Assembly (NCBI RefSeq): GCF_003334855.1 | Contig: NZ_QOWE01000005.1 | Coordinates: forward strand, 274,758-338,757 | DNA length: 64,000 nt | Reading direction: 5' to 3' | Source: Larkinella punicea | Lineage (GTDB): Bacteria > Bacteroidota > Bacteroidia > Cytophagales > Spirosomataceae | In this document: in pieces, positions 26,948 through 35,366 of the stretch | How the letters are laid out: every line of letters starts with the position of its first letter | Position numbering within the stretch: position 1 is the stretch's first letter | Made by a program: the position numbers and the translations under genes | Notes under the pieces: model-generated | Told to the model about the DNA's origin: nothing | Database searches by the model: none | Seen by the model: only the letters and a program-made list of their open reading frames with translations

Positions 26948-28000
26948 ATGCAACCAACACCCCAACCCGACCTCGCTCCCATTACCCGACATCTGCGGGC
27001 CATGTTTGGCTCCCGGCTGCTGATTGCCGCCGTTCACCATCTGGCGGTTTTTGAAGAACTCAGCAACGGGCCGCTGTCAATCGCCGAACTCAGTCAGCGG
27101 ATTGGGCTGAAAAACCGCCCGGCCAGCGTCCTTTTTCCGGCACTTTGCGCGATGGACATGCTGGAAGTCAACGAAACCGGTGCGCTTCAAGTCACGGAAT
27201 TAGGGCGGTTTCTCACCCAAAACCAAATCCCGAATCTGATCGGGTACGTTGGTTTGGAAAAGGACGATCCGGGGGCCGTGGAAATGGCGGTTCGGCTGCG
27301 GAACGATGGACCTTTGGATACAACGGGCGGTATTTCGTACGTAAAAGAAGGTGACGATCCATCGCCAATGGACGATGCCGACCTGAGCCGGATGTTCACA
27401 CTCGGGCTGGCCGGACGCGCCCGCGCTCTTTCGCCGATTGTCGCGGAGAAACTTTCGAAAAGCGAGGGTCATTTGCTCGATGTGGCGGGTGGCACTGGTT
27501 TTTATACCTACGAATGGCTGTTGCTCAATCCGTCGGCCACGGCCACGATTCTGGATCGCCCGGCAGTTTTGGCCGTGGCCGAAGAACTACTCGATGCGTT
27601 TGCCCAAAGTGGTCGTCCTGGCGCCGAAACCGTTAAAAACCGGGTGACGTTCCAGCCCGGCGACATGCTGACCGATGACATCCCGCAGACGGATATTTTA
27701 CTGGCTGCCAGCTTGTTTCACGACTGGCCGACGGAAACCTGCCAGCTCCTGGCCGACCGGTTTGCTGCCGCCATTCGACCCGGTGGGGAATTGTGGGTGC
27801 ATGATGCGTTTCTGAACGATGCGCTGGATGGCCCGCTGGCCGTTACCGACTATTCCGCCCAATTGTTCTGGGGCACCAAAGGCCGCTGCTACAGCCGTCG
27901 GGAATACCGCGACTGGTTTGCCAAAGCCGGACTGGAACCCACCGACGAGAACCTTCCAACGCAGATGGATTACGGGCTGATCTGGGCGCGGAAACGATAA
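26948..28000 (+). CDS. O-methyltransferase (acetylserotonin OMT-like)
   Basis: 350 residues. An N-terminal winged-helix dimerisation region at about 15-85 (VHHLAVFEELSNGPLSIAEL; LCAMDMLEVNETGALQVTE) precedes a class I fold with SAM motif LLDVAGGTGFYTYEW near 180. The ASLFHDWPTETC segment carries the His that acts as base in plant-type OMTs. This is the COMT/HIOMT-like family. The substrate is probably a hydroxylated aromatic or polyketide, but no biosynthetic partner is nearby. It ends 4 nt from the convergent P1 peptidase stop. Confidence 0.88.
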   Translation: MQPTPQPDLAPITRHLRAMFGSRLLIAAVHHLAVFEELSNGPLSIAELSQRIGLKNRPASVLFPALCAMDMLEVNETGALQVTELGRFLTQNQIPNLIGYVGLEKDDPGAVEMAVRLRNDGPLDTTGGISYVKEGDDPSPMDDADLSRMFTLGLAGRARALSPIVAEKLSKSEGHLLDVAGGTGFYTYEWLLLNPSATATILDRPAVLAVAEELLDAFAQSGRPGAETVKNRVTFQPGDMLTDDIPQTDILLAASLFHDWPTETCQLLADRFAAAIRPGGELWVHDAFLNDALDGPLAVTDYSAQLFWGTKGRCYSRREYRDWFAKAGLEPTDENLPTQMDYGLIWARKR

Positions 28001-28004
28001 GACG

Positions 28005-29129
28005 TTACTTCACCTGTCCGGCTTTTTTCAGGAGGTCGACCACTTTCTCAACCGGCAGTTGCTCAACCTGATACCCGTTGCTGGTGGTCATCGACCGGGC
28101 GGCAAAAAGCGAGTTGATGATCGCTTCTTCGGTGGCTTCGATGGCGGCCATAAAGCAGGGCGAAGTCTCGTCATTGCGAAGGAGCTTCACCTCATCGAAG
28201 GTGCTTTTCGAGGCATTGGGAATGCGGTTGGCGGTCGAGACGGCGATGACGTAATCGCCACTGCCATTGGAAGCGATGCCGCCCGTGCGGGCCAGGCCCA
28301 TGAACGCCCGCTTGGCCAGTCGTTTCAGGTTCCGGGCATCCAGCGGGGCGTCGGTCAGCACCACCATCATGCACGAACCGTCGAGTTTTTCTTTAAACGA
28401 AAATTTGCCCAGTTCAACGCCGACGGGTACGCCCGCAATTTGCAAAACGCCCCCGAAGTTGGTCTGCACCAGCACCCCAACCGTATAGCCGCCGAGCGAA
28501 ACCGGCAGCTTTCGGGAAGCTGTGCCGATTCCGCCTTTGAAACCGAAGCAAACCGTACCGGTTCCGGCACCGACATTACCTTCGTCCACCGCACCGGTTT
28601 TGGCCTGTTTGATGGCATCCAGAACGTGCTGTTTCGTAACGGGGCGGCTGCGGATGTCGTTCAGACCACCGTCGTTGGTTTCGCCGACCACCGGATTTAA
28701 CGAGCGCACCTGTTCATTACCGGGTTGTGCGAGCGTGTAATCGATCACGGCATCGGCGGCCGTCGGAACGCCGAGCGTATTGGTCAGCACAATAGGGGTT
28801 TCGAGGGTGCCGAGTTCCTCGACCTGCGTGTAGCCCGCCAGTTTGCCAAAACCGTTGCCGATGTAGATAGCCGCCGGGCATTTCTCCTGAAACAGATTGC
28901 CGCCATGGGGCAGAATGGCCGTTACGCCCGTCCGCACCCGCTGACCTTCCTGCAAGGTTACCTGCCCGACCCGCACGCCTGGCACATCGGTGATGGCATT
29001 GAGAGAGCCGGTGGGCATGACGCCGAAGCGAATGCCGTAGTCGCGGGGGCGTTTGGTCGATTGAGCGTGCATGGTATAGCAACCGGTGAAGAGCAGGGCT
29101 GTCAGCAGTACGCGGAAGGCGGTTTTCAT
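28005..29129 (-). CDS. P1-family aminopeptidase (DmpA/BapA-like), secreted
   Basis: 374 residues from ATG 29129 (signal peptide ending MHAQS). The longer frame to 29273 is an arginine/cysteine-rich leader and is rejected. The NDGGLND block, the GNVGAGTGTVCFGFKGGIGT block and SNGSGDYVIA match the Ntn-hydrolase P1 family. Cleavage is expected between Gly289 and Ser290, freeing Ser290 as the nucleophile and giving alpha and beta chains. DmpA/BapA remove D-amino acids or beta-amino acids. The physiological peptide is unknown. It is preceded by the AI-2E gene on the same strand (58-nt gap). Confidence 0.92.
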   Translation of the reverse strand: MKTAFRVLLTALLFTGCYTMHAQSTKRPRDYGIRFGVMPTGSLNAITDVPGVRVGQVTLQEGQRVRTGVTAILPHGGNLFQEKCPAAIYIGNGFGKLAGYTQVEELGTLETPIVLTNTLGVPTAADAVIDYTLAQPGNEQVRSLNPVVGETNDGGLNDIRSRPVTKQHVLDAIKQAKTGAVDEGNVGAGTGTVCFGFKGGIGTASRKLPVSLGGYTVGVLVQTNFGGVLQIAGVPVGVELGKFSFKEKLDGSCMMVVLTDAPLDARNLKRLAKRAFMGLARTGGIASNGSGDYVIAVSTANRIPNASKSTFDEVKLLRNDETSPCFMAAIEATEEAIINSLFAARSMTTSNGYQVEQLPVEKVVDLLKKAGQVK

Positions 29130-29187
29130 ACCGGAAAATAGGCAGAGAAGCGGTCTTTTCCAACACGTCGGCGATGCGCCGGTTTGG

Positions 29188-30306
29188 CTAGCTCGGCTGG
29201 CTCGACGGAATTTTCTTCTTCCGCCGTCGCAATCGCAGCATTTTATTGATGTCTTCCTCCGAGGTTTGGTCACCCAGCAAAATGCCCCAGGGCTCCATGC
29301 CTTCGACCCGGTCGAAAATCACTTTCAGAATGGCGATGATCGGAATTGACAAAAACATTCCGGAAACACCCGACAGCGCCCCGCCGACCAGTACACCCAC
29401 GATGGAAACCAGCGCGTTGATCCGCACTTTGGAACCGATGATGACCGGTACCAAGAAGTTGTTGTCGATGAACTGCACCACCAGAAATACCGCCACGACA
29501 CCCAGCAGCATCGACGGTTCGGGATGGTTGACAAAGGTTACCGCCACCGCCAGACCCGTAGCCACCAGCCCGCCGATGTAGGGAATTAAATTCAGAATGG
29601 CCGCAATCACGCCCATTAGAACCGCATATTGAACCCCCAGAACCAGCAAACCGACGGAATTCAGCACGGCCACACAGACGGTTTCGGTCACCAGCCCCAC
29701 CACGTAACTCTGAATGACGCTCCGGATTTCGCCCAGTACTTCACGAACGCGTTCCGTATGCTGGCTGGTAAACAGCCGGATGATGAACTGAATCAGCATG
29801 GCCCGGTAATACAGCAACAAAAAAATATAAATCGGCAGAATCAGCAATGTTCCCAGCGGCCCGGTGATGACGCCGAGGGTTCCGGAGCCCTGCAGCGTGT
29901 CCATCGTTTGATCCTGGGCTTTTTTGAGGTATTGATCCTGTTTGCTGTAACTCACATTGTATTCCTGCCGAATCCAGCGCCGGGCATCGTTGTAGAAGTC
30001 GCTGAGGTTTTTTTGCAACTTAGGCCAGTCGTCGGCAAAGTGCGCGATCTGCATCGAAATCAGCATGGTTAGCCCTACGATCGCTCCGATGGCCAGAAAC
30101 AATGCCAGACTAATGGCCACGACTCTCGGTAAACCGCGCCGAACGAGCCAGGCTTCGACGGGGCGCAGCAAAACCGCCAGCAAACCAGCCATGGCAAACG
30201 GCACAATGATGTCTTGACCGAGGTAAAACGCGGTCATAATCAGACCCAAAGCCAGAAGCGTGTGAGAAAGCCGGTGGTAAAACGGCGGGGGAGTAACCGA
30301 AGACAT
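29188..30306 (-). CDS. AI-2E family transporter
   Basis: 372 residues, about eight transmembrane helices. The large loop between helices 3 and 4 (SDFYNDARRWIRQEYNVS) and the C-terminal SGMFLSIPIIAILKVIFDRV block, with the glycine-rich VLVGGALSGVSG stretch, define the AI-2E family. Members export AI-2 (TqsA) or act as Na+/H+ antiporters, so the substrate is not deducible. The basic tail LRRRKKKIPSS is cytoplasmic. It is upstream of the P1 peptidase. Confidence 0.92.
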   Translation of the reverse strand: MSSVTPPPFYHRLSHTLLALGLIMTAFYLGQDIIVPFAMAGLLAVLLRPVEAWLVRRGLPRVVAISLALFLAIGAIVGLTMLISMQIAHFADDWPKLQKNLSDFYNDARRWIRQEYNVSYSKQDQYLKKAQDQTMDTLQGSGTLGVITGPLGTLLILPIYIFLLLYYRAMLIQFIIRLFTSQHTERVREVLGEIRSVIQSYVVGLVTETVCVAVLNSVGLLVLGVQYAVLMGVIAAILNLIPYIGGLVATGLAVAVTFVNHPEPSMLLGVVAVFLVVQFIDNNFLVPVIIGSKVRINALVSIVGVLVGGALSGVSGMFLSIPIIAILKVIFDRVEGMEPWGILLGDQTSEEDINKMLRLRRRKKKIPSSQPS

Positions 30307-30844
30307 GGTAGGTGACGTTTACGTAAGTTGTGTGTATCTCCCCGGTCACCTCACTCCTTTCTGCACGTTTTCGGACTGGTTGAATCACCTTTTAACGGGA
30401 TTGGTGGAAAATTGTTACACAATACCGATCAGGAAAAGCAAAAGCTATTCTGATTTTTACAAGATATATTGAAATCGTGACCTAGTAAATATACCTACCC
30501 CGTGTCTGACAAACCAATCAAAAAATAGTAAATTTCTAGTCGCAAAGGTAAGCCTGACATTAGAATCCGATTAGAGACAACCTCGCTATTATTATAATAA
30601 TAAGTGATTGATCGGTAAAAAATATTCGTAAAATCATATCAATACAAGGATATTTACATCTCCTACTAGTTGTATTTATTCAATAAATCTTCTACTTTTG
30701 TAACTGTGTTTAAGTGATCGGGTACTTGCTCGAAAACGCCACACCATTCGGTTTTCCAACCGTCTCTTTTACCCCACCGTAACACTTTTTGAAGCGTCTT
30801 TTTGATCCGTGTTATACTATTCGCCCCTTTAAGTTTACGTGTGT
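30307..30844. other. 538-nt AT-rich intergenic region
   Basis: From about 30400 the sequence turns clearly AT-rich, including ATTATTATAATAATAAG at 30590s. It holds one good plus-strand promoter (30670-30700) and overlaps a possible minus-strand small ORF (30666-30899). Nothing else is recognisable: no tRNA, no repeat arms. The composition shift suggests a remnant of an insertion or a fast-evolving regulatory region. Confidence 0.5.
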
Positions 30845-30899
30845 ATGTCGTTACCGTTGACCCAGCAGCAAGCTGAATCCTCTGATTTTCTGAAAACAT
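30666..30899 (-). CDS. possible small hypothetical protein (77 aa), conflicting with the plus-strand ORF
   Basis: The frame reads MFSENQRIQLAAGSTVTTY and continues into a Lys/Arg/Trp-rich helix-like stretch (RIKKTLQKVLRWGKRDGWK) and VEDLLNKYN. Its codons are plausible for an AT-rich gene. It overlaps the 5' end of the plus-strand ORF at 30845 by 55 nt, and a plus-strand promoter lies inside its 3' end, so the two cannot easily both be right. No family recognised. Confidence 0.25.
   Translation of the reverse strand: MFSENQRIQLAAGSTVTTYTRKLKGANSITRIKKTLQKVLRWGKRDGWKTEWCGVFEQVPDHLNTVTKVEDLLNKYN
30670..30700 (+). promoter_or_regulatory. Bacteroidota-type promoter before the 30845 small gene
   Basis: TTG (30670-30672), 20 nt, TACTTTTG (30693-30700). 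The predicted start is near 30707, leaving a leader of about 138 nt to ATG 30845. Confidence 0.45.
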
Positions 30900-31069
30900 T
30901 TCCACAGTTCGACTGCCTTTCCGACGCGCTTTATCGTCGGCAGTGCATCGACAAACGCACCGGCGAACTCCACAGCATTCTGCGTCTGGACAAACGGCGG
31001 TTCTGCGTCGTGCCTCCCCAATGGACGCGGCAACTGGAAAAAGCCGGGTATCCGGTCGCGGTTCGCTAA
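30845..31069 (+). CDS. small hypothetical protein (74 aa)
   Basis: Starts MSLPLTQQQAESSDFLK and ends KAGYPVAVR. Codon choice (CTG GAC AAA CGG CGG TTC) is like the neighbouring long genes, which supports it being coding. The middle has four spaced cysteines/histidines (CLSDALYRRQC; GELHSIL; RFCVVPP) but no recognised zinc motif. It is 63 nt before the FUSC gene on the same strand and has a promoter-like sequence upstream. No known family; function unknown. Confidence 0.5.
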   Translation: MSLPLTQQQAESSDFLKTFPQFDCLSDALYRRQCIDKRTGELHSILRLDKRRFCVVPPQWTRQLEKAGYPVAVR

Positions 31070-31097
31070 TAACCAACGGGAATATCGCTTTTCGGAG

Positions 31098-31128
31098 TTG
31101 GTTACACGGGCAATACCGCCTACCTTGC
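31098..31128 (+). promoter_or_regulatory. candidate promoter of the FUSC gene
   Basis: TTG (31098-31100), 20 nt, TACCTTGC (31121-31128). The -7 differs from TAnnTTTG at two positions. If used, the transcript would begin at or just before ATG 31133. Confidence 0.3.
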
Positions 31129-31132
31129 CATT

Positions 31133-33283
31133 ATGAAAAGGCAGATCCGGGAAGTCCGGTATTTTCTATTCGGTCAGCATTTTTCGGATGGCCTGCGTAT
31201 TACGCTGGCCATCCTGATTCCTTCCGTCATTCTTTACCGGTTTGAGCAATTCGAAACCGGTCTGATCATTTCGCTGGGTGCCTTCTGGGTCAGCATTACG
31301 GATGCGCCCGGCCCGGTCGTACACCGGCGGAACGGCATGTTATACGGCCTGCTGGTAGTGGTGCTGGTTTCGCTCATCACCGGTTTTGCCCGCATGAACG
31401 TCTGGCTCCTGGGCGTTGAAATCCTGCTCTTTAGTTTTTTCTTCTCAATGTTTGCCCTCTACGGCAACCGGGCCACTGCCGTCGGCACAGCCGGTTTACT
31501 GGCGATGATTCTGACCATGGACCGGGAACTGGAACCGGCGGCTGTCTGGCAGTATGGCGCACTCGTTTGCGCGGGAGGACTCTGGTATACGGCCATCAGC
31601 CTGACGTTTTCTCAACTCCGCCCCTACCGGGCCGCTCAACAGGCTCTGGGCGAATGCATCCACGAAATTTCGAAATTCCTGATGATCAAGGCCGATTTTT
31701 ACAGCATCCGGACGGATTTACAGGAAGATTACCGCAAACTGATGGCGCAACAGGCCATTGTCAGCGAAAAACAGGATGCCGTCCGGGAAATCCTGTTCAA
31801 AACCCGCGTGATCGTAAAAGAAACGACCTGGACAGGCCGCCTGCTGGTGCTGACGTTCAGCGACATTCTGGATTTGTACGAGCAGATTACGGCGATGTAT
31901 TACGATTATCCGTCCATTCGGGAACGGTTCGCCAAAACCGGGATTCTGGACGACATTGCCCGGCTCATTCGCCAACTGGCCATCGAAATGGACTACATCG
32001 GCCTGGCCATCCAGTCGAACCGCCCCTACAAGAGCCGCAAGGATCTCATGCGGCACCTGGAACGACTCAAAACGAAGATCGACGACATTGGCAAACAGGA
32101 CACCGAAGGCAGCAACCTGGTGTTGAAAAAAATTCTGATCACCCTCCGCAACCTGAACCAGCGGCTGAACGACATCCATACGTATTCGCCGACGGTTTTG
32201 AGCGAAAAACCGCAAAAAAGCAGAGCGACCGAGTATTCCCGCTTTGTTTCGCATCAGGAAATCGACCCGAAACTGGCAGTCAACAGCCTGACACTCAGCT
32301 CCTCGATTTTCCGACATTCGCTCCGGGTCACGATTGCCTGTCTGGTCGGTTTTGTGGCCGCTAAACTAATTGCGTATGGCAACCACGGCTACTGGATCCT
32401 GTTGACCACTTCACTGATTCTAAAACCGGCGTTCAGTCTGACCAAACAGCGCAATTACGAACGGATCATCGGCACGGTCATCGGCGGATTGATTGGCGTG
32501 GGGCTGCTGCTGCTGATTCCAAACACCACCGGTTTGTTCTGGGTGATGCTGTTTCTGATGATCGGTGCCTACAGTTTCCAGCGCACCAACTACATCGTGA
32601 TGGTCATCCTGATGACGCCTTACATCCTCATTCTGTTTCGGTTTCTGGGTTTAGGAGGCCTCAGCGTGGCCGAAGAACGCGTGGTCGATACGCTGATGGG
32701 CTGCGTGATTGCCTTTGCGGCCAGTTACCTTTTTCCGCATTGGGAATCGCAGCAACTCAAGAATCTGCTGCGCGATGTGCTGGTAGCCAACCGCGCATAT
32801 CTGCGCAAACTGGCCGAAAGCCTGTCGGGAAAACCGCTGACACTACTGGAATACAAACTGGTCCGCAAGGAAGTCTACGTTAGTTCGGCCAACCTGTCGG
32901 CGGCTTTTCAGCGCATGACGTCCGAGCCGCAGAGCAAGCAATGGCATAAGAACGAAATCCACCAATTTGTGGTGTTGAACCACATTCTATCCTCCAACAT
33001 CGCCACCATCACCTCCGCCCGGCTGAACGCCGAGCATCCGTCGGCCTGTTCGCCCGACATCCTGCGTCCCGTCCGGCGTTCGCTGACGGTCTTGAACGAA
33101 AGTTTGAAAAAACTCGACCCAACCCCGCCCCAAGCTGCAGCAGAATCCTCCGCTCCTGAGCCGGTGTTGCCGGAAAAACCGGAAACCGTTGTAACGGAAG
33201 ACCGCTCCCTGAAAGAACAACTGGAGTTTATTCAGAAAGTGAGCCACGACATCGGCAAACTCACCGATGCCATTCTGACCTGA
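31133..33283 (+). CDS. FUSC-family inner-membrane protein (YccS-like)
   Basis: 716 residues with two clusters of transmembrane helices, about 20-160 and 385-520, separated by a ~220-residue cytoplasmic region, and a C-terminal cytoplasmic part ending in a Pro/Ala/Glu-rich linker and a short helix. RVTIACLVGFVAAKL and GTVIGGLIGVGLLLLIPNT are the second FUSC block. Family members include aromatic-acid (AaeB) exporters and the uncharacterised YccS/YhfK proteins. The substrate is unknown. No membrane-fusion partner is next to it. Confidence 0.88.
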   Translation: MKRQIREVRYFLFGQHFSDGLRITLAILIPSVILYRFEQFETGLIISLGAFWVSITDAPGPVVHRRNGMLYGLLVVVLVSLITGFARMNVWLLGVEILLFSFFFSMFALYGNRATAVGTAGLLAMILTMDRELEPAAVWQYGALVCAGGLWYTAISLTFSQLRPYRAAQQALGECIHEISKFLMIKADFYSIRTDLQEDYRKLMAQQAIVSEKQDAVREILFKTRVIVKETTWTGRLLVLTFSDILDLYEQITAMYYDYPSIRERFAKTGILDDIARLIRQLAIEMDYIGLAIQSNRPYKSRKDLMRHLERLKTKIDDIGKQDTEGSNLVLKKILITLRNLNQRLNDIHTYSPTVLSEKPQKSRATEYSRFVSHQEIDPKLAVNSLTLSSSIFRHSLRVTIACLVGFVAAKLIAYGNHGYWILLTTSLILKPAFSLTKQRNYERIIGTVIGGLIGVGLLLLIPNTTGLFWVMLFLMIGAYSFQRTNYIVMVILMTPYILILFRFLGLGGLSVAEERVVDTLMGCVIAFAASYLFPHWESQQLKNLLRDVLVANRAYLRKLAESLSGKPLTLLEYKLVRKEVYVSSANLSAAFQRMTSEPQSKQWHKNEIHQFVVLNHILSSNIATITSARLNAEHPSACSPDILRPVRRSLTVLNESLKKLDPTPPQAAAESSAPEPVLPEKPETVVTEDRSLKEQLEFIQKVSHDIGKLTDAILT

Positions 33284-33338
33284 ACATCCCGGTTTTTCAC
33301 CTGTCATATAGCCCCGAATCCGTTGGTAAGAAAGTTCT

Positions 33339-33368
33339 TTTGCTACTTGGCATTGCACAGTACCTTTG
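33339..33368 (+). promoter_or_regulatory. Bacteroidota consensus promoter of the PspC gene
   Basis: TTTG (33339-33342), 18 nt, TACCTTTG (33361-33368). This is the cleanest promoter in the window on the plus strand. It predicts a start near 33375 and a ~50-nt A-rich leader. Confidence 0.75.
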
Positions 33369-33424
33369 AATCAACAGTAACAAAAAAAGAACACAAAAAA
33401 GTAAACAACCAGACTAATAAAACC

Positions 33425-33661
33425 ATGAATACGAAACAGTTGCACCGCATTCCTTCCGAATCCATGCTGGGTGGTGTATCCGCCGGACTCGCTGATTATT
33501 TCGGAATCGATAAAGTTTTAGTACGTATTTTCTTCGTCCTGATGGTGGTCATCCCCAACCCCGTCCCCACCGTCCTGATCTACATCGTTTTGTGGATCAT
33601 TATGCCGAAAGGCGAGCGGTATCTGACAGCGCACCCCGATCCGCATCACCAGACCCGATAA
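33425..33661 (+). CDS. PspC-domain small membrane protein
   Basis: 78 residues. It opens MNTKQLHRIPSESMLGGVSAGLADYF, the PspC signature (GGVsaGLAdYf), followed by one transmembrane helix at about 34-58 and a short tail. PspC proteins sense envelope stress in enterobacteria; single-PspC proteins in Bacteroidota have no tested role. ATG 33425 follows the promoter and an A-rich leader, and the longer frame to 33323 has no PspC similarity. A strong terminator follows at 33679, so it is likely a monocistronic transcript. Confidence 0.92.
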   Translation: MNTKQLHRIPSESMLGGVSAGLADYFGIDKVLVRIFFVLMVVIPNPVPTVLIYIVLWIIMPKGERYLTAHPDPHHQTR

Positions 33662-33678
33662 CCCGTACCTGTGCTTAT

Positions 33679-33709
33679 AAAAAAAGCGGACCTCCACGTC
33701 CGCTTTTTT
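33679..33709 (+). terminator. rho-independent terminator of the PspC gene
   Basis: Stem AAAAAGCGGAC/GTCCGCTTTTTT with a CTCCAC-type loop, ending in a T run. It is 17 nt past the PspC stop, and its left A tract could also serve the opposite strand gene ending at 33739. Confidence 0.9.
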
Positions 33710-33738
33710 GTTTTCAACCCGTTCCTGTGAAGGGCCGT

Positions 33739-34320
33739 TTACTCCGCACTCAAATTCAAAATCTCGTTAATCAGCCAGACGCCGTTGGTGCGCACCAGTT
33801 TGCATTCATAACTGGCCAGCAGGTCGAACGCCACACTGGCGCGGTCTTTCCGGACGGTCACGTTGGTGATTTTCAGTTTATTCAGGGATTTCAATTGCAG
33901 ATCTACCTCCTGACTGAGCAGCACCAGATCGTATTCAAAACCGGTCGGCGGGCCTTCGGTTTGTTGGGTTAACTGAAACCCCTGTTGCCGTTGCCGAAAA
34001 TAAATCCGCCATTCGTTCAGAAACGTATTCGTCAGCAGGTGGCTGCTTTGGAGGTAAGCCAGGTATTTCTCACCGTTTTTAAAATTGACTGCATACGGTT
34101 TCCCCGGTTTCTGATCGACCAAAATAATGCGGCTCACCGAGTCGATGTGGTTTTTATACCAGTCCAGCAATTTCACGACCGCCCTTGCGGCCGCAGCCGA
34201 ATCGCTGGCAACCGCCGAAACCGCAACGGATTGATAACCATTTTTTTCGGGCATCGTATCAACGCGATAACCGGCTACTGCCAGCACCACGAGAACGCTC
34301 AGAATCAGTCCTTTTATCAT
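33739..34320 (-). CDS. exported hypothetical protein, DUF3828-like
   Basis: 193 residues. An N-terminal hydrophobic segment (MIKGLILSVLVVLAVAGYRV) acts as signal or anchor. The mature part starts with an Ala/Ser-rich linker and then AARAVVKLLDWYKNHID, LLTNTFLNEWRIYF and the C-terminal ECKLVRTNGVWLINEIL, a pattern like DUF3828/DUF4878 NTF2-like modules. I do not assign a function. ATG 34320 replaces the track start at 34428, whose extension is basic and shows no exported character. It is last in a same-strand run after the two ankyrin genes, so probably co-transcribed. Confidence 0.7.
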   Translation of the reverse strand: MIKGLILSVLVVLAVAGYRVDTMPEKNGYQSVAVSAVASDSAAAARAVVKLLDWYKNHIDSVSRIILVDQKPGKPYAVNFKNGEKYLAYLQSSHLLTNTFLNEWRIYFRQRQQGFQLTQQTEGPPTGFEYDLVLLSQEVDLQLKSLNKLKITNVTVRKDRASVAFDLLASYECKLVRTNGVWLINEILNLSAE

Positions 34321-34351
34321 GACTTTCGGGTGGATAATGGGTTGATATTCT

Positions 34352-35356
34352 TCACTCTGGTCTGGGTTGCGTATGACTTTCCAGCAGCTTTTTAAAAACC
34401 GTATACGCTGGCGGGGTATCGTCCACATCGGCGTACAATTCCGCGTGTTGGGCCATTATTTTCTTCAAATCATCGCCCTTCGGTGTCCGATAAGCCGGGT
34501 TGGCCCCCTGCTTCAGCAACAGTTGGCAAATGTCCCACATCTGCTCCCGGGCCGCATACATCAGGGGTGAATAATTCGCGTCGTACGTCGTTTCATCATC
34601 CGCCATCACCGCGTTGGGATCGGCACCCCGGTCGAGCAGGAGCCTGACTTTTTCCAGTGGGTCGTCGCCATACCGCATCACTTCAATCAATATCGGATTA
34701 CCGCCCGCAGGCCGAAAGTTGGGATCGGCACCTTTGTTCAAAAACCACTTGAGCAAAACCGCCGGGCCGTGTTTACAGACTCTGAAATGCGTCGGTACGT
34801 GCTGCGGATCAGCCCCCTGGATGGTGGCCCCGTGGTCGATCAACAGCTTCAAACACGCCATCATTTGCGTGATGTTCTGGCTGGTGGCGGCTCTCTCGCC
34901 CGCAAAATCAAGGAGGGTTGTCCCGTAATGACCGGGTTCGTCCAGGTGCGGAACCGGCTGTTGCAGCAACTGCCGAAGCCGGGTGGTGTCGGCGGCACCG
35001 ATGGCGGCCGCAACGTCCCGGCGGGGTTTGTCGTTGAAGAAGATTGAACCGTTGGCCCGGGCCACTTCAACCTGGCCCTGTGTCCGTGAATCGAGGTATT
35101 GGTTGGCTAAACGGGACAAAAGGAGGAGTCCCGGTGCCAGCATAAGAATGAGTATGATGACCTTCGGGATCGTATACGGCAGGAGGTTAAGCCCAAAAAA
35201 TACCACCAGGACGAAAGCGACGACATAGGCCAATGCCGTGTCCAGCCCCCGGGTGGCCGCATCCCCTCCCGATCGGCTCGGGTTCAGCAGCATATACAAT
35301 ACCCAACTCCCGTATAAACCGATCAGAATCCAGTTCAGTATGGCAATGACTTTCAT
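34352..35356 (-). CDS. membrane-anchored ankyrin-repeat protein (copy 2)
   Basis: 334 residues. Two or three transmembrane helices fill the first ~90 residues (LNWILIGLYGSWVLYML; VVAFVLVVFFGLNLLPY; KVIILILMLAPGLLLL), then about five ankyrin repeats run to residue 310 (LLDFAGERAATSQ; LLKWFLNKGADPNFRP; VRLLLDRGADPNAV; CQLLLKQGANPAYR). It is a clear paralogue of the next gene: same topology, repeat order and landmarks. It probably binds a protein partner in the cytoplasm next to the inner membrane. Gap to the next paralogue is 10 nt. Confidence 0.88.
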   Translation of the reverse strand: MKVIAILNWILIGLYGSWVLYMLLNPSRSGGDAATRGLDTALAYVVAFVLVVFFGLNLLPYTIPKVIILILMLAPGLLLLSRLANQYLDSRTQGQVEVARANGSIFFNDKPRRDVAAAIGAADTTRLRQLLQQPVPHLDEPGHYGTTLLDFAGERAATSQNITQMMACLKLLIDHGATIQGADPQHVPTHFRVCKHGPAVLLKWFLNKGADPNFRPAGGNPILIEVMRYGDDPLEKVRLLLDRGADPNAVMADDETTYDANYSPLMYAAREQMWDICQLLLKQGANPAYRTPKGDDLKKIMAQHAELYADVDDTPPAYTVFKKLLESHTQPRPE

Positions 35357-35366
35357 ACACCCTTCA

